DNA of 64,000 bases from Nocardioides ferulae (GTDB lineage Bacteria; Actinomycetota; Actinomycetes; Propionibacteriales; Nocardioidaceae): contig NZ_QZVR01000003.1 of assembly GCF_003660455.1 (NCBI RefSeq), forward strand, positions 1 through 64,000, given 5' to 3'. The notes beneath the pieces were generated by a model. It saw only the letters and a list, made by a program, of their open reading frames with translations, did no database searches and was not told the origin of the DNA. Below, piece by piece: positions 48,913 through 59,561 of this stretch; position 1 is the stretch's first letter, and every line of letters begins with the position of its first letter. The position numbers and the translations under genes are program-made.

Positions 48913-51906
48913 ATGCCGTCGTCGACGCTTCGACATTTCCTGCTTCTAGGCATCACCAGCCTGGGTCTCACTCTCGGATCTTTGGCCCCGGTGACTGCTG
49001 CTTCACCCGCGGCACAACTGGGGCCGGCCCGGGCGCCTGTCTCGCTCGCGGCGAACTCGCTCGATGAACCGGTCGAGCCTCCGGACTTTCCGACGCCCGC
49101 GGAGGGTCAGGCCCTTCTGCATGGAGTGGTTCAGAGTGAACTCGACTCCAGTTTCCTCGACGACGTGTTGGTCGAGGCATGGCTCCTCGAGGGTGAGGAC
49201 GAGGAGCCGGTGGCGTCGGCGTTCACCTATGCCGGCCCGGAGCAGGAGCATGGCTGGTTCGCACTCCACGTTCCGCCGGGAAGCTACCGCCTTACGTTCA
49301 GTCGCTTCGACATGCACGATGCGGAGATCGCGTCCGTCATCGTGGTCGCGGACCAGGTGCACGACGTGGGCGCGGTGAAGCTAGCAGCCAGGCAGGGCAT
49401 CCTGATCCGCGTGTTCGATTCTGTGTTCGCCGGTTCGATGGAGGGAGTGGAGGTTGCCCTCGCAGGTCCTGAAGGGTTCTCCAAGTCCGCCGTCCTCGAT
49501 TCAGATGGCCGCGTCTACTTTGACGAACTCGCTGGGGCGGGCGAGTACACAGTCGTCGCGTCCAAGGATGGCTACATAGCGGCCGAAGAGACCGTGACCT
49601 ACAGCGGCAGCTTCCTCGAACTGTCTCTCGGACTGGAGCCCGACCTGACCTGCACGCCGACCACGGTGAACGACTCGTTGACGAACATGGGCTTCGAGGA
49701 TGAGCTCGTGGGCTGGACTCAAGGTTTCGCTCGTGAAGGTGTTGAGGTCGTCGGCGCCGACGAGTTCACCCAGCCGTGGGAAGGCGACCACATGGCTCGC
49801 CTTGGCCACACCTACGACTCTGATGCGACGAACCAGCCGGAGGGTCCGAATCTGCTGTGCCAGGACTTCGTGGCCAGCCGCGACAACGAGGCGTTCTCCT
49901 TCAACATCTTCACCTACGACTACACCGGATTCGACGAGTTCCACTTCGACGTCGCGGTGATCGAGCCGGATTCCGGGGAGGTGCTGGCCTCCTACACGCA
50001 GGGGGCGTGGGCGGAGGGCACCGATCTGAAGACCTCCGGTTGGCGGACCGCGACGGTGGACACCTCTGCCCACATCGGGGAGACGCTGCGGTTCGTCGTC
50101 CGCTCCGGCGGCACAGAGGACGACCTGTACGGGTTCTGGACCTACCTCGACTCCGCTGAGGACGCCGCCCCGCCTGTGAACCTCGACGTCTCGGCTGACA
50201 CCGCCACCGGCAGTGTCAACCAAGACCCGGTGACCGGCCAGTTCACCGTCACCTTCCCGACCGCCGAACCCTCCGACCTCACCCTGACGTTCCCGGCAGT
50301 CTGCACCGACGAGAGCATCCAGCCCGAGGTGACGGTCCTCTACGACGGTGTGCCATACCCCGCCCTGGGTGACGGAGACGGCTTGTTCCAGGCCACGATC
50401 CCGAAGACGGCCATCGCCGCGAGCGTTACGGGCGGCGTGATCTCGACGCAGGTCGAGTGCGTGGGTCAGACCACCCTGGTCACCACCTTGGGGCAGATCG
50501 TGCTCTACGACCCCAGCGGGTTCGTCACCGACGCGGCGACCGGTGAGCCGGTCAAGGGCGCGGAGGTCCTGTTGCACAAGGTGCCGGGCTGGACCCCGAA
50601 CGAGGAGGGCACGCTCGAGCCCGGCACGTGTGAGACCAACGAGTCGAAGGCCGCCGGCGCACCCTGGGGCCAGCCCGCGCCGGTCCACCTCGGCGTTCCC
50701 GTTAGCGCGGCCAGCCCGGAGATCGACCCAAACGTCAATCCTCAGCTGACCAACGCCTCGGGCTACTACGGCTGGGACGTGGCCAAAGGCTGCTGGTACG
50801 TCACCGTCCGTGCTGACGGTTACCTCGATCTCGTCAGCCCGGTTGTCGGCGTGCCCTCCGCGGTCACCGATCTGGACCTGGCTCTGGTCCCTGTCCCGGT
50901 CATTCCGCCGCCGACTCCGGGCGGCGGAGGCGGAGGTGGCGGCACACCCGCCACGGCCCCGGTCAACACCGCGAAGCCGACGATCACCGGCACCGCCAAG
51001 GTCGGGGAGACGCTGACCGCGACACCGGGCACCTGGAACACCGAGGGCCTGACCTTCGGCTACCAGTGGCTGCGCGACGGCGAGGCCATCGCCGGCGCCA
51101 CCGGGACGACGTACGTCGCCACGGCCGAGGACAGCACGCACGGCCTGTCGGTGCGGGTGACCGCCTCCAAGACCGGTCTGCCGAACGGCACCGCCGACTC
51201 GACGGCAGTGACCGTGGCGGCCGGCGACGCCCCCGTGGCGTCGGCGCCGCCGGCGATCACCGGCGACCCGGAGGTCGGGGAGACGCTGACCGCGAGCGAG
51301 GGCACCTGGGACCTGACCGGGCTGACCTTCGGCTTCCAGTGGGAGCGCGACGGTGAGCCGATCGCCGGTGCCACCTCGTCGACGTACCAGGTCGTCGAGG
51401 CCGACCGGGGCAGCGAGCTGACGGTGGTCGTCACCGCCAGCAAGCCGGGCTACGCCGACGGCACCGCGACCTCCGACGGGGTCGACGTGCCCGAGGGCGA
51501 GGAGCCGCCGGTCGACCCGGAGCCCGTGGCCACCACGACGACCGTCAGCCTGGTCGACCGCGTCGTCCGGCTCCCGCAGCGCGGCGTCGTCAAGGTGCGC
51601 GTCGTGCGGGAGGACGGCGAAGCGGCTGTCGGCCGGATCGCGGTCAAGGTGAACGGCAAGGTCGTGGCCGAGCGCAAGGTGCGCGAGGCCGCCGACGGCC
51701 AGGTGAGGGTCAAGCTGCCGAAGCTCAAGCGCGGCGTGCACAAGGTGCGGGTGGTGTTCACCGGCGGCGAGGGCGTCGAGTCCTCGACCTCCGACCGGGT
51801 GCTGCTCAAGGTGCGTCCCGCGAAGCGGCACGGCGGGCCCAAGGGCGGCGGCCAGCTCGTCGACATCCCCACGAGCAAGGAGTTGCTCGCGATGCTGTGG
51901 GGCTGA
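48913..51906 (+). CDS. Large secreted multidomain beta-sandwich protein
   Basis: 997 aa, GGGGGG before the ATG. Signal peptide to about residue 31. Then carboxypeptidase-regulatory-like domains (about 65-160 and 160-243), a jelly-roll-like domain (about 245-415, with MGFEDELVGWTQGF), two more beta domains (418-660), a poly-Gly linker near 667-680, two homologous Ig-like repeats (about 683-775 and 779-859, each with GETLTA...GTW and QW.RDGE.IAGAT), and a C-terminal Big_3-like domain (876-969). No sortase motif or membrane anchor. Likely an extracellular binding or matrix protein. The first 2 kb use less GC-biased codons than the last 1 kb. The next gene encodes a small version with the two end domains. 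Confidence 0.8.
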   Translation: MPSSTLRHFLLLGITSLGLTLGSLAPVTAASPAAQLGPARAPVSLAANSLDEPVEPPDFPTPAEGQALLHGVVQSELDSSFLDDVLVEAWLLEGEDEEPVASAFTYAGPEQEHGWFALHVPPGSYRLTFSRFDMHDAEIASVIVVADQVHDVGAVKLAARQGILIRVFDSVFAGSMEGVEVALAGPEGFSKSAVLDSDGRVYFDELAGAGEYTVVASKDGYIAAEETVTYSGSFLELSLGLEPDLTCTPTTVNDSLTNMGFEDELVGWTQGFAREGVEVVGADEFTQPWEGDHMARLGHTYDSDATNQPEGPNLLCQDFVASRDNEAFSFNIFTYDYTGFDEFHFDVAVIEPDSGEVLASYTQGAWAEGTDLKTSGWRTATVDTSAHIGETLRFVVRSGGTEDDLYGFWTYLDSAEDAAPPVNLDVSADTATGSVNQDPVTGQFTVTFPTAEPSDLTLTFPAVCTDESIQPEVTVLYDGVPYPALGDGDGLFQATIPKTAIAASVTGGVISTQVECVGQTTLVTTLGQIVLYDPSGFVTDAATGEPVKGAEVLLHKVPGWTPNEEGTLEPGTCETNESKAAGAPWGQPAPVHLGVPVSAASPEIDPNVNPQLTNASGYYGWDVAKGCWYVTVRADGYLDLVSPVVGVPSAVTDLDLALVPVPVIPPPTPGGGGGGGGTPATAPVNTAKPTITGTAKVGETLTATPGTWNTEGLTFGYQWLRDGEAIAGATGTTYVATAEDSTHGLSVRVTASKTGLPNGTADSTAVTVAAGDAPVASAPPAITGDPEVGETLTASEGTWDLTGLTFGFQWERDGEPIAGATSSTYQVVEADRGSELTVVVTASKPGYADGTATSDGVDVPEGEEPPVDPEPVATTTTVSLVDRVVRLPQRGVVKVRVVREDGEAAVGRIAVKVNGKVVAERKVREAADGQVRVKLPKLKRGVHKVRVVFTGGEGVESSTSDRVLLKVRPAKRHGGPKGGGQLVDIPTSKELLAMLWG

Positions 51907-51919
51907 CCCACACCAAAGG

Positions 51920-51951
51920 GCGGGGCGGTCACCGAGAGGTGGCCGCCCCGC
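51920..51951 (+). terminator. Terminator of the large secreted-protein gene
   Basis: A 14-bp stem with one G-T pair (GCGGGGCGGTCACC) closed by the tetraloop GAGA, 14 nt after the stop at 51906. Confidence 0.85.
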
Positions 51952-51974
51952 TCCCGTTCTCGGCAACGGGTCGA

Positions 51975-52029
51975 CCGGGTGGTCTTCGCCTCGTTCACCT
52001 GACCCATCCGGGTGGTTTTCGTCACGTTC
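51975..52029. promoter_or_regulatory. Two 22-bp direct repeats upstream of the small secreted-protein gene
   Basis: CCGGGTGGTYTTCGYCWCGTTC occurs at 51975-51996 and 52008-52029, 33 bp apart start to start, i.e. about three helical turns. They lie 65-119 bp before the ATG at 52094 and could be paired operator sites. Confidence 0.55.
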
Positions 52030-52093
52030 GCTCCGGGAAACCGGCCCAGCGCCGACTCTGTTGATGACCATCCGGGAGCCGAGGAGTACCGCC

Positions 52094-52873
52094 ATGACCA
52101 CCACCCGCCGCAGCCGCCGCCTGCTGGTTGCCGCCTCCACCGTCCTGGCCGGCGGTCTCGCGGTCGCGACGCTGTCGCCCAGTGGCGCCACGACGGCCGT
52201 CCCCGACGCCGCGGGCGTGGTGCTGAAGGCGCCGGAGCCGGCGAAGGGCAAGGCCTGGATCCAGGGCACCGTGCAGGACCGAGCGGGCCGCGCGCCGCTC
52301 GGCGTGTTGGTCGAGGCGTTCGAGCCCGGCAGCTCCGCCGTGGTCGCCAGCTCGCTCACCTACGCCGGCCCCACCCGGCACGGCAACGAGGTCGACGGCT
52401 TCTTCTTCCTGGTCGTGCCCGCCGGCGAGTACGTCCTGAAGTACTCCAGCCCGGCCGGGACTCCCGACCCCTTCCGCACCGTGCGCTCCGCCGGCACGGT
52501 CAAGGTCGGCGGACGTGACGTGCGGCGGGTGGACACTCAGACCATGACGCTCGTGCGCAAGGCGAAGGTCACCGTCGCCGCCGAGCTGTCCAGCAAGCAG
52601 GTGCGCAGCAACAAGCGCGCCACCGTCACCCTGCAGGTCACCAGCCCGGACGTCGACCCGGTCACCGGCGACGTCGAGGTCACCAAGGGCCGCAAGGTCT
52701 TCGGCGAGGCCGAGCTGGTCCGCTCCGACCGCGGATCGGCCGAGATCGAGCTGCCCAAGCTCCGCCCCGGCATCTACAAGATGGTCGTCGCCTACGCCGG
52801 CAACGACTACACCTCGGCCGGTCAGTCCGAGGTGCTGAAGCTGACCGTCAAGGCTCCGCCGCGTAAGCGCTGA
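52094..52873 (+). CDS. Small secreted protein related to the 48913-51906 product
   Basis: 259 aa, GAGGAG before the ATG. Signal peptide to about residue 34. Residues about 50-145 form a regulatory-like beta domain (WIQGTVQDRAGRAPLGVLVE, SSLTYAGPTRHGNE, VVPAGEYVLKYS) alignable by eye with residues 65-160 of the large protein (LTYAGP and FTYAGP). Residues 155-255 form a Big_3-like domain (ELPKLRPGIYKMVVAYAGND) resembling the large protein's C-terminus (KLPKLKRGVHKVRVVFTGGE). So this gene is a two-domain paralogue. Secreted, role unknown. Confidence 0.78.
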   Translation: MTTTRRSRRLLVAASTVLAGGLAVATLSPSGATTAVPDAAGVVLKAPEPAKGKAWIQGTVQDRAGRAPLGVLVEAFEPGSSAVVASSLTYAGPTRHGNEVDGFFFLVVPAGEYVLKYSSPAGTPDPFRTVRSAGTVKVGGRDVRRVDTQTMTLVRKAKVTVAAELSSKQVRSNKRATVTLQVTSPDVDPVTGDVEVTKGRKVFGEAELVRSDRGSAEIELPKLRPGIYKMVVAYAGNDYTSAGQSEVLKLTVKAPPRKR

Positions 52874-52916
52874 CCCGTAGCAGCAGCCTCCGTCGCGCGG
52901 CCGGACGGTGACCGCC

Positions 52917-52922
52917 TACCCT
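52917..52922 (+). promoter_or_regulatory. -10 box TACCCT of the hpt promoter
   Basis: TACCCT lies seven bases before the ATG at 52930, predicting leaderless hpt mRNA with its own promoter after the secreted-protein genes. Confidence 0.55.
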
Positions 52923-52929
52923 GTGCGCC

Positions 52930-53481
52930 ATGGACTCGTCCCACGTGGAGAACGACCTCGTCAACGTCCTCTTCACCGAGGAGCAGATCCAGGCCCGGCT
53001 CAAGGAGCTCGCGCGCGACATCGAGCGTGACTACGAGGGTGAGGACCTGCTCATCGTGGGCGTGCTGCGCGGCGCGGTCATGGTGATGGCCGACATCGCC
53101 CGTTCGCTGAGCCGGCACGTCGAGATGGACTGGATGGCGGTGTCGTCCTACGGCTCCGGCACCAAGTCCAGCGGCGTCGTGCGCATCCTCAAGGATCTCG
53201 ACACCGACATCTCCGGCCGGCACGTCGTGGTCGTCGACGAGATCATCGACACCGGGCTGACGCTGTCCTGGCTGACCTCGAACCTCTCCTCGCGCAATCC
53301 CGCGAGCGTCGAGATCTGCACGCTGCTGCGCAAGCCCGAGGCGCTCCAGATGCCCGTCGACGTCAAGTACGTCGGGTGGGACATCCCCAACGAGTTCGTG
53401 GTCGGTTACGGCCTGGACTACAAGGAGCGCTACCGCAACCTGCGCGACATCGGCACGCTGGCGCCGCACGTGTACTCCTGA
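52930..53481 (+). CDS. hpt: Hypoxanthine phosphoribosyltransferase
   Basis: 183 aa. Salvages hypoxanthine or guanine to IMP/GMP using PRPP. The PRPP loop is VVVVDEIIDTGLTLSWL (residues about 98-114), with LIVGVLRGAVMVMADIAR and SSYGSGTKSSG as the pyrophosphate-binding and flexible loops; the C-terminal YGLDYKERYRNLRDIG is also typical. Cytosolic. ftsH follows after about 270 bp, the usual order. Confidence 0.95.
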   Translation: MDSSHVENDLVNVLFTEEQIQARLKELARDIERDYEGEDLLIVGVLRGAVMVMADIARSLSRHVEMDWMAVSSYGSGTKSSGVVRILKDLDTDISGRHVVVVDEIIDTGLTLSWLTSNLSSRNPASVEICTLLRKPEALQMPVDVKYVGWDIPNEFVVGYGLDYKERYRNLRDIGTLAPHVYS

Positions 53482-53563
53482 CGCCTGTCGCCCGGACCGC
53501 ACGGCGTACTTCCCACGCGCTCTTGGTGCTTCTCACGAGGTGCACCCCGTGTGAAGCGCGGGA

Positions 53564-53583
53564 ATCGCCGGATCTCCGGCGAT
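53564..53583. other. 20-bp inverted repeat in the hpt-ftsH gap
   Basis: ATCGCCGGA and TCCGGCGAT form a perfect dyad around TC, in the 272-bp gap. The rest of the gap should hold the ftsH promoter; TACCGT at 53687-53692 is a candidate -10. The dyad may be an operator or a weak terminator. Confidence 0.4.
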
Positions 53584-53753
53584 CCTCCCGCCGCCGAGCC
53601 CCGGTCATCCCACCCCACCCCGGCAGGTACGCCGCCTGGGTCCCGGCTGCCACAATGGTCGTTGCCGCCGGAAGGTACCGTCGGCAGTTCCAACATGCGC
53701 GTCTCGGCCGGAGCCCCCGCCGCCGGCGCGTCAGGCGAGTGCGAGAGAAGTCT

Positions 53754-55835
<2,082 letters not shown>

Positions 55836-55849
55836 GGACCAGCCAGCCG

Positions 55850-56503
55850 ATGAGCCAGCCTCCGCACCAGCCCGTGCCCGCCGACACCGGCCGGGTCCAC
55901 GAGCCGCTTCCCGGCCTCGACGACGACCCGGCCCCGGTCTACGACCACGACCGGGCCGAGGCCGCGGTGCGCGAGCTGTTGATCGCGATCGGCGAGGACC
56001 CCGACCGCGAGGGCCTGCAGGACACCCCGGCCCGGGTGGCCAGGGCGTACGCCGAGCTCACCGCGGGGCTGCGGATGCGCCCCGAGGACGTGCTGACCAC
56101 CACCTTCGACATCGGCCACGACGAGATGGTGCTGGTCCGCGACATCGAGCTGTGGTCGATGTGCGAGCACCACCTGGTGCCGTTCACCGGCGTCGCGCAC
56201 GTCGGCTACATCCCGGCCGAGAGCGGCAAGATCACCGGGCTGTCCAAGCTGGCCCGGCTGGTCGACGTCTACGCCAAGCGGCCCCAGGTGCAGGAGCGGC
56301 TGACCACCCAGGTCGCCGACGCGCTGATGGAGATCCTCGAGCCGCGCGGCGTGATCGTGGTGATCGAGGCCGAGCACCTGTGCATGACCATGCGTGGTGT
56401 GCGCAAGGCAGGCGCCCGCACCATCACCTCGGCGGTGCGCGGCATCATGCACAACGCCGCCACCCGCTCCGAGGCGATGTCGCTGATCAACCGGGTCCGG
56501 TAG
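55850..56503 (+). CDS. folE: GTP cyclohydrolase I
   Basis: 217 aa. First step of folate synthesis: GTP to dihydroneopterin triphosphate. Zinc site in [16 protein letters not shown] (Cys, His) and [10 protein letters not shown] (second Cys); [15 protein letters not shown] and [23 protein letters not shown] are family blocks. The N-terminal 35 residues are a variable acidic tail. Starts 14 nt after ftsH, heading the folate genes. Confidence 0.95.
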   Translation: MSQPPHQPVPADTGRVHEPLPGLDDDPAPVYDHDRAEAAVRELLIAIGEDPDREGLQDTPARVARAYAELTAGLRMRPEDVLTTTFDIGHDEMVLVRDIELWSMCEHHLVPFTGVAHVGYIPAESGKITGLSKLARLVDVYAKRPQVQERLTTQVADALMEILEPRGVIVVIEAEHLCMTMRGVRKAGARTITSAVRGIMHNAATRSEAMSLINRVR

Positions 56504-56514
56504 GAGCGGCCGCG

Positions 56515-57378
56515 ATGCCCCAGCCTTGGCAGCGGCCCCGGGTGATGGGCGTCGTCAACGTCACGCCCGACTCGTTCTCCGACGGCGGCCGGTACGCCGC
56601 TCCGGAGGCGGCCGTGGCGCACGGGCTGCGGCTGCTCGACGAGGGCGCCGACATCCTCGACATCGGTGGTGAGTCGACCCGGCCCGGCGCGACCCGGCCC
56701 CTGGTCGCCGACGAGCTGGCCCGGGTGGTGCCGGTGATCACCGAGCTGGCCGCGGCCGGCGCCGTGGTCTCGGTCGACACGATGCGGGCCGAGGTGGCCG
56801 AGGCGGCGGTGGCCGCCGGTGCCGCCCTCGTCAACGACGTGTCCGGCGGCCTGGCCGACCCGCGGATGCTCGACGCCGTCGCCGGTCTCGACGCGACGTA
56901 CGTGGCGATGCACTGGCGCGCGCACGGCGACCGGATGGCCCAGTTCGCCACCTACGACGGTCCCGGCGGGGTGGTCCAGGGAGTCTGCGACGAGTTGACC
57001 GCCCGCGTCGAGGCGATCCGTGCCGCCGGCGTCGACGACTCGCGGGTGGTGCTCGACCCCGGGCTGGGCTTCGCGAAGAACGCCGAGCACAACTGGCAGT
57101 TGCTCTCCGCCCTGCCGCGGCTGCGGGCGCTCGGGTTCCCCGTGCTGGTGGGGGCGAGCCGCAAGACGTTCCTGGGCCGGCTGCTCGCCGGCCCCGACGG
57201 CTCCCCGCGCCCGGTCGACGAGCGCGAGCACGCCCACCTCGCCGTCGTCCTGCACTGCGCGCGGCAGTCGGTGTGGGGGGTGCGGGTGCACGACGTGCGG
57301 GCCACCCGCGACGCGTTCGCGGCCCTGGAGCGACTGCATGACGCGATCCCGGACCCCACCCCCGAGGAGATGAGATGA
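56515..57378 (+). CDS. folP: Dihydropteroate synthase
   Basis: 287 aa. Joins pABA to the pterin diphosphate; target of sulfonamides. MGVVNVTPDSFSDGGRY, DIGGESTRPGA, VSVDTMRAEVAEAA, LVNDVSGG, LDPGLGFAKNAEHN and VLVGASRKTFLG are the complete set of motifs. Ends with an ATGA overlap with folB. Confidence 0.95.
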   Translation: MPQPWQRPRVMGVVNVTPDSFSDGGRYAAPEAAVAHGLRLLDEGADILDIGGESTRPGATRPLVADELARVVPVITELAAAGAVVSVDTMRAEVAEAAVAAGAALVNDVSGGLADPRMLDAVAGLDATYVAMHWRAHGDRMAQFATYDGPGGVVQGVCDELTARVEAIRAAGVDDSRVVLDPGLGFAKNAEHNWQLLSALPRLRALGFPVLVGASRKTFLGRLLAGPDGSPRPVDEREHAHLAVVLHCARQSVWGVRVHDVRATRDAFAALERLHDAIPDPTPEEMR

Positions 57379-57785
57379 CAGCCGAGACGAGCCCGCAGTG
57401 CCTGCCGGGCCAGATCGACGAGCTCGCCGTGCTCGGCATCGAGTGCTACGGCCACCACGGCGTGTTCGACTTCGAGCGCCGCGAGGGGCAGACCTTCGTC
57501 GTCGACCTGGTCCTGGGTGTCGACACCCGGCCGGCAGCGGCCAGCGACGACTTGCACGACACCGTCGACTACGGGAGTCTCGTGGCCGAGGTAAAGAAGT
57601 CGGTGGAGGCGGACCCGGTCAACCTGATCGAGACCCTCGCCCAACGCATCGCGGGAGTCTGCCTCTTGGACTCCCGGGTTGAATGGGCTCGGGTCACCGT
57701 GCACAAGCCGGACGCCCCCATCGAGGCGACGTTCTCCGACGTCACCTTGACGATCACCCGAAGACGCGAGGGCCGAAGTGACTGA
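57375..57785 (+). CDS. folB: Dihydroneopterin aldolase
   Basis: 136 aa. Converts dihydroneopterin to 6-hydroxymethyl-dihydropterin. LAVLGIECYGHHGVFDFERR with the substrate Glu/Tyr, DTVDYGSLVAEVKK and NLIETLAQRIAGVCL, and the active-site Lys in VTVHKPDAPI. It overlaps folP (ATGA) and folK by 8 nt. Confidence 0.94.
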   Translation: MTAETSPQCLPGQIDELAVLGIECYGHHGVFDFERREGQTFVVDLVLGVDTRPAAASDDLHDTVDYGSLVAEVKKSVEADPVNLIETLAQRIAGVCLLDSRVEWARVTVHKPDAPIEATFSDVTLTITRRREGRSD

Positions 57786-58350
57786 GACCCCCAACCCCCA
57801 CATCGTCGACGCCGACACCCTGACCGGCGAGATGCGGCCGATCCGCCGCGCCGTGCTGGCCCTGGGGTCGAACCTCGGGGAGCGGATGGCCAGCCTGCAG
57901 GGGGCGGTCAATGCGCTCGCCGACACCCCCGACGTGTGGGTCACCGCCGTCAGCCCCGTCTACGAGACCGACCCGGTCGACTCGCCCGCGGGTGCCTCGA
58001 CCTATCTCAACGCGGTGGTGCTGCTCGACACCACGCTGTCGGCGGCCCGGCTGCTCGACCGGGCGATGGCCATCGAGGACGCCTTCCACCGCGAGCGCGA
58101 CGAGGACGTCCACAACGCGCCGCGCACCCTCGACGTCGACCTGATCGTGGTCGGCGACCGCCGCAGCGACGACGAGCACCTCGTGCTGCCGCACCCCCGC
58201 GCCAAGGAGCGGGCCTTCGTGCTGCGGCCGTGGTTCGACCTCGAGCCCGATGCCGTACTGCCCGAGGCCGGGCCGATCGCCGACGTGCTGGCCGGCCTCG
58301 GCCAGGACGGCGTCCGGCGCCGCGACGACCTCACCCTCGCCCCGGCCTGA
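57778..58350 (+). CDS. folK: 6-hydroxymethyl-7,8-dihydropterin pyrophosphokinase
   Basis: 190 aa from a GTG overlapping folB. AVLALGSNLGERMASLQGAV, SPVYETDPVD, ERDEDVHNAPRTLDVDLIVV (Mg-binding Asp pair) and LVLPHPRAKERAFVLRPWF are the HPPK motifs. The N-terminal 20 residues precede the core. Completes the pathway from folE. Confidence 0.94.
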   Translation: MTETPNPHIVDADTLTGEMRPIRRAVLALGSNLGERMASLQGAVNALADTPDVWVTAVSPVYETDPVDSPAGASTYLNAVVLLDTTLSAARLLDRAMAIEDAFHRERDEDVHNAPRTLDVDLIVVGDRRSDDEHLVLPHPRAKERAFVLRPWFDLEPDAVLPEAGPIADVLAGLGQDGVRRRDDLTLAPA

Positions 58351-58360
58351 GCCGGCCGCT

Positions 58361-58861
58361 GTGCGCGAGCAGCAGCCGCCCGACGAACCGGACCGCCCCG
58401 AACCCGCCGGACACCTGCGGCCCACCTCGCCGGCCGTGCTGACGGGGTGGGCGGTCGCCGGCATCGTCGGCGGGTGGCTGCTGCACCCGGCCGCCGAGCG
58501 GCTCGGCGGCACCGCCCCCATCGTCACCTGGGCGCAACCGCTGGCGCTGCTGCTCGTCGTCGCGATCCTCGGCGGCACCGCCTGGTCCACGTGGCGCACC
58601 GTCCACGTCCAGCGGGTGCGACTCGACCCGAACCAGGCGGTGAACCGGCTCGTCCTCGCCCGGGCCTGCGCCTATGTGGGCGCTCTGGTCGCAGGCGGCT
58701 ACCTCGGCTACGCGCTCTCCTGGCTCGGCGACGCGGCCGAGCTGGCCGACCAGCGGATGTGGCGCTCGGTGGTCGCGGCGGCGGCCGGTGTCGGCGTGAG
58801 CGTGACCGCGCTGCTCCTCGAGCGCGCGTGTCGCGTCAGATCCGACGGTGATGCGGCCTAA
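58361..58861 (+). CDS. DUF3180 membrane protein
   Basis: 166 aa from a GTG at 58361. Four hydrophobic helices (VLTGWAVAGIVGGWLLHPAA, ALLLVVAILGGTAWS, ACAYVGALVAGGYLGYALSW, VVAAAAGVGVSVTALLLERA) and the RLDPNQAVNRLVLARA loop match DUF3180, an actinobacterial family that regularly follows folK. Function unknown. The N-terminal 25 residues are Pro/Glu-rich. Confidence 0.88.
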   Translation: MREQQPPDEPDRPEPAGHLRPTSPAVLTGWAVAGIVGGWLLHPAAERLGGTAPIVTWAQPLALLLVVAILGGTAWSTWRTVHVQRVRLDPNQAVNRLVLARACAYVGALVAGGYLGYALSWLGDAAELADQRMWRSVVAAAAGVGVSVTALLLERACRVRSDGDAA

Positions 58862-58864
58862 CCT
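58859..58864 (+). promoter_or_regulatory. -10 box TAACCT of a leaderless promoter
   Basis: TAACCT begins inside the DUF3180 stop region and lies seven bases before the ATG at 58872. Confidence 0.5.
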
Positions 58865-58871
58865 GGGCGGC

Positions 58872-59483
58872 ATGTCTTCCCCCCAGGAGCGGGCCGTCAA
58901 GGCCCGCCGTCGGCAGCGCAGCACCCGCCTCACCGTCGCGGTCGCCCTGCTCGTCGTCTCGGCGCTGCTGGTCGGCGGCGCCCTGCTGAGCGGCTCGTCG
59001 GCGCTGGTCGCCGGCGCGTCGGTCCTGGCCGTGGTGCTCGGCGCCGCCGCCACCCGGATCACCCACACCGAGCTCGCCGTCAGCCGCCGCGAGGCGGCCC
59101 GCGACCGGGCCGAGCAGGCCCGGGCCTACCGCGACCTGACCGTGGCCCGCACGGCCGAGCATGCGGCGTACGTCGACACGATGACGGCCCGCATCCACGA
59201 GCACGAGACCGCGATCGGTGACCTCGAGTCGGCGCTGGGCGCTGCCCAGAAGCAGGCGGCCGAAGCCACCCGCAAGCTCAACCTGGAGGCCCGCCGCGCG
59301 AACGCCGCGGAGCAGGACGGCCGCGACCTGAGCAAGCGTCTGGAGGACGCCGAGCAGCGCGCCGCCGAGGCGATCGTGCGGGTCGCCGAGCTCGAGAGCG
59401 AGCTCGACGTGGTGCGCGCCGAGCTCGACGTGGTCACCCAGGCGTGGCGCACCGCCGAGGCCACCGCCCGTCGTCACGCCTGA
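58872..59483 (+). CDS. Membrane-anchored coiled-coil protein
   Basis: 203 aa. Two close hydrophobic helices (LTVAVALLVVSALLVGGALL, SALVAGASVLAVVLGAAA) near residues 22-65 are followed by about 130 residues of highly charged heptad-like helix (EAARDRAEQARAYRDL, RKLNLEARRANAAEQD, VAELESELDVVRAELDVV). The layout suggests a hairpin anchor with a cytoplasmic coiled coil. No family recognised beyond this; proteins of this shape near folK are common in relatives, by recollection. Confidence 0.7.
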   Translation: MSSPQERAVKARRRQRSTRLTVAVALLVVSALLVGGALLSGSSALVAGASVLAVVLGAAATRITHTELAVSRREAARDRAEQARAYRDLTVARTAEHAAYVDTMTARIHEHETAIGDLESALGAAQKQAAEATRKLNLEARRANAAEQDGRDLSKRLEDAEQRAAEAIVRVAELESELDVVRAELDVVTQAWRTAEATARRHA

Positions 59484-59548
59484 CTCACATCCTGAGACCC
59501 GCGTCACTCGGCTCGCTCGGACCGGAGCGGTGACCGCGGCCGCTGCGG

Positions 59549-59554
59549 CACAAT
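59549..59554 (+). promoter_or_regulatory. -10 box CACAAT of a leaderless promoter
   Basis: CACAAT lies seven bases before the GTG at 59562. Confidence 0.4.
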
Positions 59555-59561
59555 CGGGCCC

